Shown here in pieces: positions 1-8,382 of a stretch of 64,000 nucleotides of DNA. Position 1 is the stretch's first letter. Each line of letters opens with the position of its first letter. Both the position numbers and the translations under genes were made by a program. The notes beneath the pieces were generated by a model. It did not search any database and had not been told where the DNA came from. It worked only from the letters and a program-made list of their open reading frames with translations. The DNA comes from Clostridiaceae bacterium (lineage in GTDB: Bacteria; Bacillota; Clostridia; Clostridiales; Clostridiaceae), in assembly GCA_902363375.1 (NCBI GenBank), contig CABIZX010000002.1, forward strand, positions 310,001 through 374,000. The letters run 5' to 3'.

Positions 1-122
1 GCTAATCCTATTGAAAGTAGAAGTGCTATTAAAAGAATAAGAGAAGTGCCTATATAAATAGGTACTCCCTTACAAGTATTAAAATCTTTAGTTTTGAGGT
101 TATTATTATTTTTCATCATCAT
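1..122 (-). CDS. Corrinoid/iron-type ABC transporter permease, N-terminal fragment
   Basis: Only the first 40 or so codons are present; the gene runs off the left edge. It begins at one of three consecutive ATG codons (122, 119 or 116). The translation has a polar Asn/Lys-rich start followed by a hydrophobic run (LILLIALLLSIGL) that looks like the first membrane helix of a FecCD/BtuC permease. The start lies four bases after the stop of the upstream binding-protein gene, so the two are co-transcribed. The family call rests on one helix plus its position behind a periplasmic-binding-type lipoprotein and a cobalamin riboswitch. Another ABC permease class cannot be excluded. Confidence 0.55.
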   Translation of the reverse strand, partial: MMMKNNNNLKTKDFNTCKGVPIYIGTSLILLIALLLSIGL

Positions 123-126
123 AGTA

Positions 127-1152
127 TTACTTACCTAGAGTTCCGTATAGACCATCAGAAAAAGTATTTATTCCATCTATAGTTCTGATACCACTAGAGT
201 ACATTTCTCCTAGAGATATAGGATATATTCTTTTATTCTTCACAGCTGCAAGTGTTTGAAGAGATTCATCTTTTAAAATTTTATCTACTTCTTGTTGAGG
301 GATGCTATTATCACCTTGGTCCATAAATACTACAAATATACAATCAGGATTAAGATTTATTAAATCTTCTTTACCAATATTGTTTCCTTCAGGATTCAAT
401 AAGTTAGAACCCAGTTTAGTTATCATGTCACCAGCTAGAGTGCTAGCTCCATAAGTGCTAATTTTATCATCAAAGAATTCTACAACTAATGCGTTTTGTT
501 TCTCTTTATCTTTAACTAGATTAGCAGTCTTTTCAACACCTTCATTAATCTTATTTACTAATTCTGTAGCTTTATCTTCAACATTAAATATTTTTCCTAA
601 ATTTAATATATCAGTAATTTCATTTTCAATAGTTTTTTCTTTAGCAATACCACTATTTAAAGATATATACGTATTAGTACCATTCTCATTCCAATAAGCA
701 ACATCTCCAAGATTTTTATCATTGAATAGTGAATACCAGCCGAGAATAAAGTCAGGTTCAGACATAACTACAGTCTCTTTTGAAGGAGTAAACTCTTCTA
801 AATAATTAACTTTCTCAAAAATAGCCTTATATTCTTCCTTTACAGGATGGTCAAGACCAGCTGCAGCAATGATTTTATCTTCTAGACCTAAAGCAAGAAG
901 TGTTTCGATAGAATTTTGATATACAGCAAAAACTTTTTCTGGAGCCTTATCAAAAGTTAACTCTATAGGTTCTTTTTTATAATTATAGGTTTGAATTGTC
1001 ACTGGATAATGGGAATCTTTACTTTCATTTTGTGATGAATTAGGATTTTCTTTCGAAGTGTTTTTATCAGAGCTTTTATTACTACAACCTACAAGACTAA
1101 GGATAAGTAATATGCCTAATAAAATTGAAATGATTTTTTTAAAGTGTTTCAT
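127..1152 (-). CDS. Corrinoid-binding lipoprotein of an ABC importer (BtuF-like)
   Basis: 341 residues. The N-terminus is a lipoprotein signal with lipobox LVGC (Cys23), then an Asn/Ser/Lys linker, so the protein is anchored outside the membrane. The body reads as a periplasmic-binding fold of the BtuF/FhuD type, with an N-lobe start near KVFAVYQNSIETLLALG and the family's 'EPDFILGW' and 'NPDCIFVVF' strands. Family members bind vitamin B12, siderophores or haem. The cobalamin riboswitch just upstream makes a corrinoid the best guess for the ligand. The start ATG has an AAAGGAG site about 7 nt upstream. A permease begins four bases downstream. The ligand is inferred from regulation and is not visible in the protein. 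Confidence 0.75.
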   Translation of the reverse strand: MKHFKKIISILLGILLILSLVGCSNKSSDKNTSKENPNSSQNESKDSHYPVTIQTYNYKKEPIELTFDKAPEKVFAVYQNSIETLLALGLEDKIIAAAGLDHPVKEEYKAIFEKVNYLEEFTPSKETVVMSEPDFILGWYSLFNDKNLGDVAYWNENGTNTYISLNSGIAKEKTIENEITDILNLGKIFNVEDKATELVNKINEGVEKTANLVKDKEKQNALVVEFFDDKISTYGASTLAGDMITKLGSNLLNPEGNNIGKEDLINLNPDCIFVVFMDQGDNSIPQQEVDKILKDESLQTLAAVKNKRIYPISLGEMYSSGIRTIDGINTFSDGLYGTLGK

Positions 1153-1297
1153 TTTAAATCTCCTTTACTATTCCAATTATAATTAGTTAAATATTATAAT
1201 TTGTTATGAATACATAAGGATACTCTAAGTAAAACCATAGATAATATAGCGTTATTACTATGATTAATATCACTCTTTACTCGAAGAGTATCGATAT

Positions 1298-1470
1298 TTT
1301 AATATTGGCAAGTATCCTGACTTATAGATCATAATATTAACTAGCCTTCCCAAATCAATGATTCAGTGACTTAATTTAGTCAATACTCCCTAATTACAGT
1401 AGCGGTACTGTGTGGAAATCTCATCCATCTTCCTTTAAATTAACCAATATTATTCATATATTATTATATT
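1298..1470 (-). promoter_or_regulatory. Cobalamin riboswitch
   Basis: Read on the minus strand, the leader has the ordered blocks of the AdoCbl riboswitch. These are GGATGAGATTTCCACACAGT with ACCGCTACTGTAA, then GTCACTG, GGGAAGG, and finally AAGTCAGGATACTTGCC (the B12-box region). It sits between a good promoter and the corrinoid-binding lipoprotein gene. Effector-bound RNA would be expected to reduce expression of the uptake operon. The boundaries are approximate. The expression platform between the aptamer and the gene (about 1150-1297) was not resolved. Confidence 0.93.
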
Positions 1471-1482
1471 TCAACAAAACAT

Positions 1483-1511
1483 ACTCTATCATAACTGAGA
1501 ATGCGTGTCAA
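1483..1511 (-). promoter_or_regulatory. Promoter of the corrinoid uptake operon
   Basis: On the minus strand a consensus -35 TTGACA is followed by a 17-nt spacer and TAGAGT as -10. Transcription would begin close to the 5' end of the cobalamin riboswitch, so promoter and aptamer positions agree. Confidence 0.75.
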
Positions 1512-1660
1512 TAAACTGAAATAAATAATGATGAATAAGTCTGTAAATTCAGAATAGATGTAAATATATTTAGTATTGAATATATTATTAAATATTGACA
1601 AAGATAAAAGAGTAAAGGGGGTATTAATAAAGATATAAATTTAATAATGAATAATAAATA

Positions 1661-1689
1661 TTGATTAATAATGATTATTTAGTTATAAT
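1661..1689 (+). promoter_or_regulatory. Promoter with Fur-like operator in its spacer
   Basis: A -35 TTGATT (1661-1666), an exact 17-nt spacer and a -10 TATAAT (1684-1689) lie 38 bases before the first Bfd-like gene. The spacer holds TAATAATGATTATTT (1666-1680), whose core AATAAT-g-ATTATT is a perfect palindrome. It matches 11 of the 14 defined positions of the 7-1-7 Fur box. A repressor bound there would cover the promoter, so iron-dependent control of the Bfd genes is plausible. Binding is inferred. Confidence 0.6.
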
Positions 1690-1727
1690 TGAAATATATT
1701 TAAGAGATATTTTAGGAGGAATATAAA

Positions 1728-2048
1728 ATGGCATCAGAAAAAATTGTATGTCTTTGTAATGGAGTTACCTATGCTTCAGTAAGAGAAGCAATGTCCGAAG
1801 GGGCTAGATCAGTAGAAGATATTCAAGCTGCTACAGGAGCAGGAGATGTTTGTGGAGGATGTATTGAAAGAATTGAAAAAATATTAGGTGATGTATGCAC
1901 ATGTAGAAATGTCTCTACTGAAGAAGTTATAGAATCAATAGAAAATGGTGATGATACTGTAGAAAAGATAGGAATAACTACAGGTGCAGGAACAGCATGT
2001 GGAAAGTGCAAGTGTGTTCTTGAAAGTTTAATTGATACAAATAATTAG
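1728..2048 (+). CDS. Tandem two-domain Bfd-like [2Fe-2S] protein
   Basis: 106 residues made of two bacterioferritin-associated-ferredoxin-like domains. Domain 1 has C8-x-C10 and C42-x2-C45; domain 2 has C57-x-C59 and C91-x2-C94, with an extra Cys96. In the Bfd/NirB/NifU class this four-cysteine pattern ligates a [2Fe-2S] cluster. There is no signal peptide or membrane helix, so it should be cytosolic. A strong AGGAGG site precedes the ATG. The next gene is a near copy, pointing to a tandem duplication. Classic Bfd helps release iron from bacterioferritin, but no ferritin gene is visible here. The role could equally be electron transfer or a cluster scaffold for a larger enzyme. Confidence 0.85.
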   Translation: MASEKIVCLCNGVTYASVREAMSEGARSVEDIQAATGAGDVCGGCIERIEKILGDVCTCRNVSTEEVIESIENGDDTVEKIGITTGAGTACGKCKCVLESLIDTNN

Positions 2049-2123
2049 AGTATATAAAATTAAAACAAATTATTTCGCCAGCCAATATAAAAGATATGTT
2101 AATGAACATTAGGAGGAATAAAA

Positions 2124-2444
2124 ATGGGTGCAAATAGAGTTATATGTCACTGTATGAATGTAGATTACTTAGCAATAAGAAAGGCTATGATAGCAGGAGC
2201 ACGTACAGTAGAGGAAATTCAAGATATGACAGGAGCAGGGACTGTTTGTGGAGGATGCATAGGAGAGATAGAAAAGATATTGGTATCAGTTTGCGGATGT
2301 ACTAATGTTTCCCTTGAAGAGGTAGTAGGCGCAGTAAAAAATGGTGCTGATACTGTAGAAAAGGTTGGAGAAATTACTAAAGCAGGAACTGTTTGTGGAA
2401 GATGTAAAGCACTTATAGAGAATGTTATAGAACTAAAAAGATAA
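2124..2444 (+). CDS. Tandem two-domain Bfd-like [2Fe-2S] protein, second copy
   Basis: Again 106 residues, with cysteines at the same positions as the preceding gene: C8, C10, C42, C45 and C57, C59, C91, C94. Long stretches are identical or conservatively changed, including GAGTVCGGCI, the ADTVEKVG region and CGRCK. This marks a duplication followed by modest divergence. An AGGAGG site lies just before the ATG, 75 bases after the first gene. A terminator follows, so genes one and two probably form one iron-responsive transcript. The function is unknown beyond probable [2Fe-2S] binding. Confidence 0.85.
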   Translation: MGANRVICHCMNVDYLAIRKAMIAGARTVEEIQDMTGAGTVCGGCIGEIEKILVSVCGCTNVSLEEVVGAVKNGADTVEKVGEITKAGTVCGRCKALIENVIELKR

Positions 2445-2456
2445 ATATAAAAAGTT

Positions 2457-2489
2457 AAGGAAATCTTGCAAAATAGGATTTCCTTTTTT
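2457..2489 (+). terminator. Intrinsic terminator after the second Bfd gene
   Basis: GGAAATC and GGATTTCC arms around a 10-nt loop, followed directly by six T residues. Confidence 0.85.
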
Positions 2490-2681
2490 AGAGGTATTGA
2501 AATAGTAGTTAAGACTAATATAAATACTATTCAGAAGGATATTAATTAGATTTTTATAATAATTAGTGGGTATTAAAATATATTTAATAGCCATACTAAT
2601 GAGGAATAATTAACATAATACAGAATTATTTTTTATTAGTTATATTGTCGATTTGTCGATATTAAGGAGGAATAATAGGTA

Positions 2682-2858
2682 ATGTCAGAAAATAGAGTTG
2701 TTTGTACTTGTTTAGATGTAGATTATGATACTATTAAGAAAGCAATTGAAGATGGAGCAGAAACAGTAGATGATATCATGCAGGCTACAGAAGCTGGAAC
2801 TGTTTGTGGAGCATGTATTGATGAAATAGAAGAAATTCTTCAAGAGCTAAAGAAATAG
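2682..2858 (+). CDS. Single-domain Bfd-like [2Fe-2S] protein (58 aa)
   Basis: A 58-residue frame beginning MSENRVVCTC, with an AAGGAGG site 11-12 nt before the ATG. It has one complete Bfd domain: C8-x-C10 and C42-x2-C45, spaced exactly as in the two larger neighbours, with the motif GTVCGACIDEIEEIL. It is the size of classic Bfd (about 60-65 residues). A separate terminator precedes it, so it is probably transcribed on its own. It brings the number of Bfd domains in this 1.2-kb stretch to five. Cluster binding is inferred from the cysteine pattern. Confidence 0.88.
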   Translation: MSENRVVCTCLDVDYDTIKKAIEDGAETVDDIMQATEAGTVCGACIDEIEEILQELKK

Positions 2859-2884
2859 TTAATACAAAGATTTTATGTTATATA

Positions 2885-2924
2885 GGGCTGTATTCATATT
2901 AAATTATTAGTATGAATACAGCCC
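2885..2924 (+). terminator. Strong hairpin, probable terminator of the single-domain Bfd gene
   Basis: A perfect 14-bp inverted repeat (GGGCTGTATTCATA and its complement) with a 12-nt loop lies 26 bases after the stop. The following bases are only moderately T-rich, so termination could be weaker than the stem suggests. The 154 bases from here to the next gene hold nothing else I recognise. Confidence 0.65.
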
Positions 2925-3078
2925 TAGTATTTATACTGTACTTTGAAAGTCGTAACAGTATGAGCAAGCCTAGTAATAAAAAATTTATCGTATCAAAATG
3001 GGGATTTCACAAAATACATTATCGATATTTATTTATTTTGCAAAAGCTCCTTTTTATGAGAAATGTATATTTATTATA

Positions 3079-3360
3079 TTAACTTTTCATTTCGTTTTTA
3101 ATATCATTTTTTAATTCTTTAGCTATTTCTTTTCCACCAGCAATTGTTTTATTGTAAAGATTTTTAGCTAATCTGCCTTCTTCTTGAACTTCATTTTTCA
3201 TCTGATTTTTTAGATTGTGAACAAATTTTTTTTCAGAAATAAAGTCTTGAACATCTTCCTTTTTATTTTCATATTGAATTTTAATTTCATTAAACATGTC
3301 TTTAACTTCACCAGTAGTCTTGTTCATGCCTTCCTTGATATTCTCACCTATATTATTCAT
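3079..3360 (-). CDS. Small charged helical protein, unknown function
   Basis: 93 residues, very rich in Lys, Glu and Asn, with no membrane helix, cysteine or signal peptide. The sequence alternates charged and hydrophobic residues throughout (for example the stretches around EVKDMFNEIK and LKNDIKNEM), suggesting one or more long amphipathic helices or a coiled coil. The start is supported by an AAAGGAGA site. It is a single-gene transcript facing away from the Bfd genes. Similar small helical proteins in Firmicutes are often envelope- or stress-associated, but nothing in the sequence proves a role. Confidence 0.7.
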   Translation of the reverse strand: MNNIGENIKEGMNKTTGEVKDMFNEIKIQYENKKEDVQDFISEKKFVHNLKNQMKNEVQEEGRLAKNLYNKTIAGGKEIAKELKNDIKNEMKS

Positions 3361-3852
3361 AAAAAATCTCCTTTCTTTAAGCCATTCTAAAAGTTAAATT
3401 AGTATCATATGATATAAACAGTTGCTTAATAGAATTAAAAATATCTATTGATATTTAATATAAAGTTAATTCTACTTTCTATATAGTTTGTTCCAAAAGT
3501 ATAATAATATTTTATAAATTTAATGGATACATAGAGATTAAATTCAATAATAAGTTTTAAACTACTAAATACTTTATATAGCTTTTTAAATTTATAGGAA
3601 TGAAAAGCAATATAATTTAAATATTTATATGTTTATATGTTAAATTTTCAACTAAATAAATAATAAATTTATCTTTAAATAGGCAGTTTGAAAGATAATA
3701 AAAATGAAAATAAGTAATAAATTTGTTATGAAAGTATAAACGGACAGCATGATAAATATAAATTTAAGTATGATATAGTTTTAAATATAAAGTTATATAC
3801 AGCGTATACTTAACCTGATATATGAAAATAAAGTAGCCGAGTTTATTTTAAA

Positions 3853-3902
3853 AATATTTTAACTAATATGGTTAATTAAATAACCATATTAGTTAAAATA
3901 TT
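3853..3902. repeat. Perfect 22-bp inverted repeat upstream of atoE
   Basis: Two perfect 22-bp arms (3853-3874 and 3881-3902) with a 6-nt loop end 87 bases before the atoE start. The arms are AT-rich with a central CTAATATGGTTA segment. It lacks a T-tract typical of a terminator. It may be an mRNA leader structure, an operator or a cruciform. The rest of the 629-base gap (3361-3989) is AT-rich DNA with no gene I can support. Confidence 0.8.
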
Positions 3903-3989
3903 ATAATTTGATATCAATAAATAATTGTATGAAAATACAACTATTAGATGATATAAGATATCAATATATAAATCTAGGGGGGAAAGAAA

Positions 3990-5351
3990 ATGTTTAAAAA
4001 ATTTACAAATGGTTGTGTTAAGTTAGTTCAGAATTATCTGCCAGATCCATTTTTATTTTGTATCATTTTAACTTTCATAATCTTTACTTCAGGTATTATA
4101 TTTACAGGACAATCTCCATTAGCTATGATTATACATTGGACTGATGGATTTTGGAGTTTATTAGAATTTGCAATGCAGATGGCATTAGTTCTTGTATTTG
4201 GGCATACTTTAGCAAGTGCACCAGCATTTAAGAAAATTACAAAGAGGCTAGCCCGAATTCCTAAAACTCCGACTCAAGCAATATTATTAGTTACCTTTGT
4301 ATCATCTATAGCATGTATATTAAACTGGGGATTTGGACTAGTTATAGGAGCAATATTTGCAAAAGAGTTGGCTAAAGAAGTAGAGGGTGTAGATTATAGG
4401 CTTTTAATCGCTTCAGCTTATTCAGGATTTTTATTATGGCATGCAGGTTTATCAGCATCAATACCATTAACTCTTGCAACTGGAGGAGAGTCCTTAGTTA
4501 CAGCTACGGCAGGAGCTGTAAGTGCAGCAGGAGTGCCGACTAGTGAAACCATATTTTCACTATTTAATTTAGTAATCGTAGGAGTTTTAATAATAACATT
4601 ACCACTTATAAATAGGGCTATGCACCCAGAAAGAGGTCAGGCCGTAGTCATAGATAAAAAGTTGTTAAGTGATAATGAAGATTTTATAGAGATTCCAAGG
4701 GAAAAAATGACTCCAGCAGATAAGTTGGAGAATAGTAAGTTAGTTACTTGGCTAATCTCAATGATGGGGTTTGCTTATATAATATATTACTTTATTAATT
4801 CAGGATTTAGTTTGAATCTAAATATAGTAAATTTTATATTTTTATTTTTAGGTATTTTATTACATGGAACTCCTAAACGATTTTTAAATGCTTTAATGGA
4901 TGGAGCTAAAGGAGCAGGTCCAATATTACTTCAATTTCCGTTTTATGCCGGTATTATGGGAATGATGACAGGAGCTAATACAGAGGGAATCTCTTTAGCG
5001 GTATTAATGTCTAACATTTTTGTAACTATATCTAATAAATTTACTTTCCCAATGTTCTCATTTTTAAGTGCAGGATTAGTTAATTTCTTCGTTCCATCAG
5101 GAGGTGGACAATGGGCTGTTCAAGCACCTATTATGATGCCTGCTGGTGCTGAGCTAGGTGTGAGTACGGCAAAAACTGCTATGTCAATTGCCTGGGGAGA
5201 TGCATGGACAAATATGATTCAACCTTTTTGGGCCTTACCAGCACTTGGTATAGCAGGATTAGGGGCGAAGGATATTATGGGTTACTGCATAATAGATTTA
5301 CTATATTCGGGAATAGTAATTGCTGTAGGTTTAACTATTATAGGTATTTAA
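3990..5351 (+). CDS. atoE: Short-chain fatty acid transporter, AtoE family
   Basis: 453 residues with about a dozen hydrophobic segments; an integral cytoplasmic-membrane protein. The N-terminal LPDPFLFCIILT, the SSIACILNWGFGL segment and the C-terminal FVPSGGGQWAVQAPIMMPA block are hallmarks of the AtoE family (TIGR00366). Members carry short-chain fatty acids such as acetoacetate or butyrate. Length matches the family. A GGGGGGAAAG site precedes the ATG. The gene stands alone between long non-coding stretches with a terminator after it, so it is monocistronic. No acetoacetate or butyrate catabolic gene is adjacent, so the substrate in this organism is not fixed by context. Confidence 0.88.
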   Translation: MFKKFTNGCVKLVQNYLPDPFLFCIILTFIIFTSGIIFTGQSPLAMIIHWTDGFWSLLEFAMQMALVLVFGHTLASAPAFKKITKRLARIPKTPTQAILLVTFVSSIACILNWGFGLVIGAIFAKELAKEVEGVDYRLLIASAYSGFLLWHAGLSASIPLTLATGGESLVTATAGAVSAAGVPTSETIFSLFNLVIVGVLIITLPLINRAMHPERGQAVVIDKKLLSDNEDFIEIPREKMTPADKLENSKLVTWLISMMGFAYIIYYFINSGFSLNLNIVNFIFLFLGILLHGTPKRFLNALMDGAKGAGPILLQFPFYAGIMGMMTGANTEGISLAVLMSNIFVTISNKFTFPMFSFLSAGLVNFFVPSGGGQWAVQAPIMMPAGAELGVSTAKTAMSIAWGDAWTNMIQPFWALPALGIAGLGAKDIMGYCIIDLLYSGIVIAVGLTIIGI

Positions 5352-5449
5352 GCTTATTTTTAAAATGGCTCTGTTGAAAATTACTGTGATAAAACATACA
5401 AGTTATGAGAAGATTTGCGGACGTCCTTTAAAGTTCGTACTGAAATAAG

Positions 5450-5505
5450 AAGATAGTGTTCTGTAACTAAACAGCGAATCTGTTACAAGAACACTATCTT
5501 TTTTT
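5450..5505 (+). terminator. Intrinsic terminator after atoE
   Basis: A long stem pairs AAGATAGTGTTCT with AGAACACTATCTT, with an inner GTAAC/GTTAC helix, followed by T7. The stem is symmetric enough to serve the convergent minus-strand operon as well. Confidence 0.85.
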
Positions 5506-5558
5506 ATTATACTTTCAAGTACTATTAAAAATCGCTACTTCCCGGACATCACATACAG

Positions 5559-6470
5559 CTAGTTCACAGTCAAACTTCCAACACCTATATTTAAGTCGAA
5601 GGTATATATATCTTCACCAGAAGTTTTAGCATTTATATCTATGCTTCCAACACCAGTAGAAGTATTTATTTTTACAGGTGAGTTATTTGGAATAGATATA
5701 ACTGTTTCACCCATACCTCCATCGTAGTTTAAATTCCCGCCAACTTCAGCAAAATTTATAGTAAGGTTACCCAAACCACCGTTGATATTCATATCACCAG
5801 ATTTAGCAGAGAGATTTATATTAGCATTACCGAGACCTTGAGTAAGATCTAAATCGCTGAAAGAAATATCTTTAAGTGTTAAATTACCTGCACCACCATC
5901 AATAGTTAATTTTTTAGAATTTATTTTGGTGATAGAAACATTTCCAGCGCCACAACTTAGGTTTATATCTTTATCAAAGGATTTAGGAATATTAATAACT
6001 ACTTCCCTAGAATTTGAGCCATTTAAAAATTTTAAATTTATATTAGAGTCTACGCTATGCTCCTTAATATTAAGAGTATTTCCAGTATTCTCAATGGTAG
6101 TTTTATTTACAATGGAACTAGAACCTGTGCAGGTTATAGTAAAATCTGAACCATCTATAGCATTAATAGTAAGATTGGAAGCATCAATTGAAATATTTAC
6201 ATTTTCGATACCATCCATAGGGATAGTTTTTGAAATATCTTCTTTATAAATAGCTGAATTATCATTACTATAGCTAGATCCATTATTTATGATGTCATTT
6301 AAGTTATTCACAAAATCATTTCCAAGATTATTAAAGAGCTTATCACTATTAAGATTAATAGTATTACTATTTTTAGGTCTAGGTTTAACACCAAACTCTA
6401 CATTACAACTGGTAAGGAGAGTAGCTGAAAGAAACAGAGCAGGAATTATAATAAAAAGCTTTTTTTTCAT
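5559..6470 (-). CDS. DUF4097-type beta-repeat lipoprotein
   Basis: 303 residues. A lipoprotein signal with lipobox LTSC (Cys22) is followed by an Asn/Ser-rich linker (to about residue 80). From about residue 85 come repeated short strands with GAGN, GLGN and GVGS turns, typical of DUF4097/DUF2807 beta-solenoid-like proteins. It is exported and lipid-anchored. It is the last gene of an operon with an ABC permease, an ATPase and a YtrA-type regulator, 25 bases downstream of the permease. Such proteins are often found with envelope-stress ABC systems; the precise role is unknown. An AGAGGTG site supports the start. Confidence 0.75.
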   Translation of the reverse strand: MKKKLFIIIPALFLSATLLTSCNVEFGVKPRPKNSNTINLNSDKLFNNLGNDFVNNLNDIINNGSSYSNDNSAIYKEDISKTIPMDGIENVNISIDASNLTINAIDGSDFTITCTGSSSIVNKTTIENTGNTLNIKEHSVDSNINLKFLNGSNSREVVINIPKSFDKDINLSCGAGNVSITKINSKKLTIDGGAGNLTLKDISFSDLDLTQGLGNANINLSAKSGDMNINGGLGNLTINFAEVGGNLNYDGGMGETVISIPNNSPVKINTSTGVGSIDINAKTSGEDIYTFDLNIGVGSLTVN

Positions 6471-6495
6471 AAAAACACCTCTATTTAATAATTAA

Positions 6496-7212
6496 TTAAA
6501 CTATATCTAATTTTCTGTCTATTCTATTGGCAGCAATAAGCTGAAGTGTGATAAGAGCAATTAAGTTTATAAGCATTGAGAATATATCAACTTCAATAGC
6601 CCCATATTTTCCGATAGTTATATACCAATAAGGGAAAAGAAGAAGTAAGAGATTAGATATGAAGGAATAAATAATATCTCCTATAATCCAGGTAGCAATA
6701 ACAGCTAATACACATAGAGCAGTACTTTTAATATATGAACCTAATATAGCAATTAATGCAGTTATAATTAAATATCCTATTATGATACCAAATAATATAG
6801 ATAAAGAAATGCTAAATATCATAGAAGTCATGTTATTTGAATTAACCATTATATTTAAGTTTGAAATTATAACGATAAATGAATTCGTTAGAATAAGCTC
6901 TAGTAAATTACCAAGAATAAAATCTATACCTGATATAGGTGTTAAAAACAAAAGTCGTCCATACTCTTTAGATAGTTGCATAGAAAATATTATTATATGA
7001 GCTATAAAATTTATAATAAGAAGCAGAGAAATAGCAGGAATTAAATCGAATCCTAGAGTAAATTTTGATAAAAAAGAGCTAGAACCAAGAGCTAACACTA
7101 GAATAACTGCTTCGATTAAATACATTATTCTTAAAGTTCTAAAGGTATATTTAGATATATTTAAAATATTTTTTATTTTAATTGATTTACTTTTAGTTAG
7201 TGTAGTTTCCAT
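6496..7212 (-). CDS. ABC transporter membrane subunit (ABC-2 type)
   Basis: About 238 residues with six hydrophobic segments, for example MYLIEAVILVLALGS, SLLLIINFIAHIII and ILFGIIIGYLIITALIAI. It contains no ATPase motif. It is the membrane partner of the ATPase whose stop lies just upstream. I prefer the ATG at 7212 because AGGTG lies six bases before it; a GTG at 7221 would sit on that ribosome binding site. The hydrophilic stretch RLLFLTPISGIDFILGNLLEL resembles the conserved cytoplasmic segment of ABC-2 exporters of the bacitracin or YtrC/D class. The substrate is unknown. Confidence 0.78.
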   Translation of the reverse strand: METTLTKSKSIKIKNILNISKYTFRTLRIMYLIEAVILVLALGSSSFLSKFTLGFDLIPAISLLLIINFIAHIIIFSMQLSKEYGRLLFLTPISGIDFILGNLLELILTNSFIVIISNLNIMVNSNNMTSMIFSISLSILFGIIIGYLIITALIAILGSYIKSTALCVLAVIATWIIGDIIYSFISNLLLLLFPYWYITIGKYGAIEVDIFSMLINLIALITLQLIAANRIDRKLDIV

Positions 7213-7221
7213 AACATTCAC

Positions 7222-7989
7222 CTATTCTGCAAATACCTTTCTATATATTTGGTCTATGGATGTACCATATTTTATACGCAATTCTTCAGCGTCACCATTT
7301 TCAATTATCGAACCTTCACCTAAAAATATTACTTCATCAAAAAGCTGTTCAAGTTCCCCTACATAATGAGTTGTAATTATCATTGAAGCAGTACTATCTA
7401 AATTATCTATAATTGCATTTATTATCTTGTCTCTGCTTATGATATCAACTCCTGAAATAGGTTCATCTAAAATGTATAAACTACAATCTCTGCTTAGGGT
7501 TAGGCTAAGGGCTACTTTTTCTAGCATTCCTTTAGATAATGCTTTTAACTTAGAATCTGTTTTGATACCCATGAACTTTAGTAAATTTAGGGCTTTATTT
7601 TCATTAAAGTCCTCGAAAAAATCCTTATAAAATTTAAGGGCATCATTAACCTTCATCCATTTAAAAAGGTAATCTTTTTCTTGAAGATATGAAATAAATC
7701 TTTTAGTTTCTACTCCAACTGATATTCCGTTTATTTCTATATTTCCTAGTGTAGGTTTAAATAGTCCAGATATAATATTTAAAAGGGTAGTTTTTCCTTG
7801 CCCATTAGGTCCAAGAATTCCAAGAACCTTGCCTTTTTTTAATATAAAGTTAATGTCATTTAAGACATGTTTTGAACCAAAGTTCTTTGAAAGATTAGTT
7901 ACTTCCAATATATTGTCATTGATAGAATTTAAACTTGTACTTTTTAATATTTCTTCTTCAGTTATTATGGAATTTAAGTTACTATTCAA
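7222..7989 (-). CDS. ABC transporter ATPase subunit
   Basis: 255 residues. Walker A is GPNGQGKTT, the signature is degenerate (LSKGM in place of LSGGQ), Walker B is LYILDEP and the H-loop is TTHY. The LSKGM form is common in YtrB/EcsA-like exporters. An N-terminal extension of about 27 residues precedes the usual start of the domain (ILEVTNLSKNFG). Translation begins at TTG, 7 nt after GGAGG and 2 nt beyond the regulator's stop, so the two genes are coupled. It powers the adjacent six-helix permease. A role in exporting an antimicrobial or envelope-active molecule is inferred from the YtrA-type regulator. Confidence 0.85.
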   Translation of the reverse strand: MNSNLNSIITEEEILKSTSLNSINDNILEVTNLSKNFGSKHVLNDINFILKKGKVLGILGPNGQGKTTLLNIISGLFKPTLGNIEINGISVGVETKRFISYLQEKDYLFKWMKVNDALKFYKDFFEDFNENKALNLLKFMGIKTDSKLKALSKGMLEKVALSLTLSRDCSLYILDEPISGVDIISRDKIINAIIDNLDSTASMIITTHYVGELEQLFDEVIFLGEGSIIENGDAEELRIKYGTSIDQIYRKVFAE

Positions 7990-7991
7990 GG

Positions 7992-8357
7992 CTATTCCTC
8001 CTCATACATATTCATGATTAACTCTAAAATTTCTTCTTTAGAAAATCCTAAGGTCTTACTTTTACTAATAAAATCCTTTAATAATTCCTTAGAATATTCT
8101 TTTTTCAGGTTTTCTACTACGGTTTCATCTTCTGTTACAAATTTTCCAATTCCTCTTTGAGTATTTATTAATCCTTCATTTTCAAGTTCAGAATAAACTC
8201 TTAATATAGTATTTGGGTTAACCTTGAGCTCACTGGCATAATCCCTAACAGACAATAGTCTTTCCCCCTTTTTTAATTCTCTAGAAACAATCTTCATCTT
8301 CATATAATTTTTTATCTGAATATATATGGGTTCCTTTGAGCTTAATTCTAACTCCAT
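7992..8357 (-). CDS. GntR-family regulator, YtrA subfamily
   Basis: 121 residues. A winged helix-turn-helix covers about residues 8-75 (PIYIQIKNYMKMKI, LSVRDYASELKVNPNTILRVYSELENEGLI, QRGIGKFV). A short helical tail without a ligand-binding domain is characteristic of the YtrA subgroup. It is first in the operon with an ATPase, a permease and a lipoprotein, and YtrA-type proteins usually repress their own operon. A palindrome overlapping the probable promoter (8383-8404) is the obvious operator. AGGTGATGAA supports the ATG. Confidence 0.88.
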   Translation of the reverse strand: MELELSSKEPIYIQIKNYMKMKIVSRELKKGERLLSVRDYASELKVNPNTILRVYSELENEGLINTQRGIGKFVTEDETVVENLKKEYSKELLKDFISKSKTLGFSKEEILELIMNMYEEE

Positions 8358-8382
8358 TTCATCACCTCATCTATCAGTTGTA

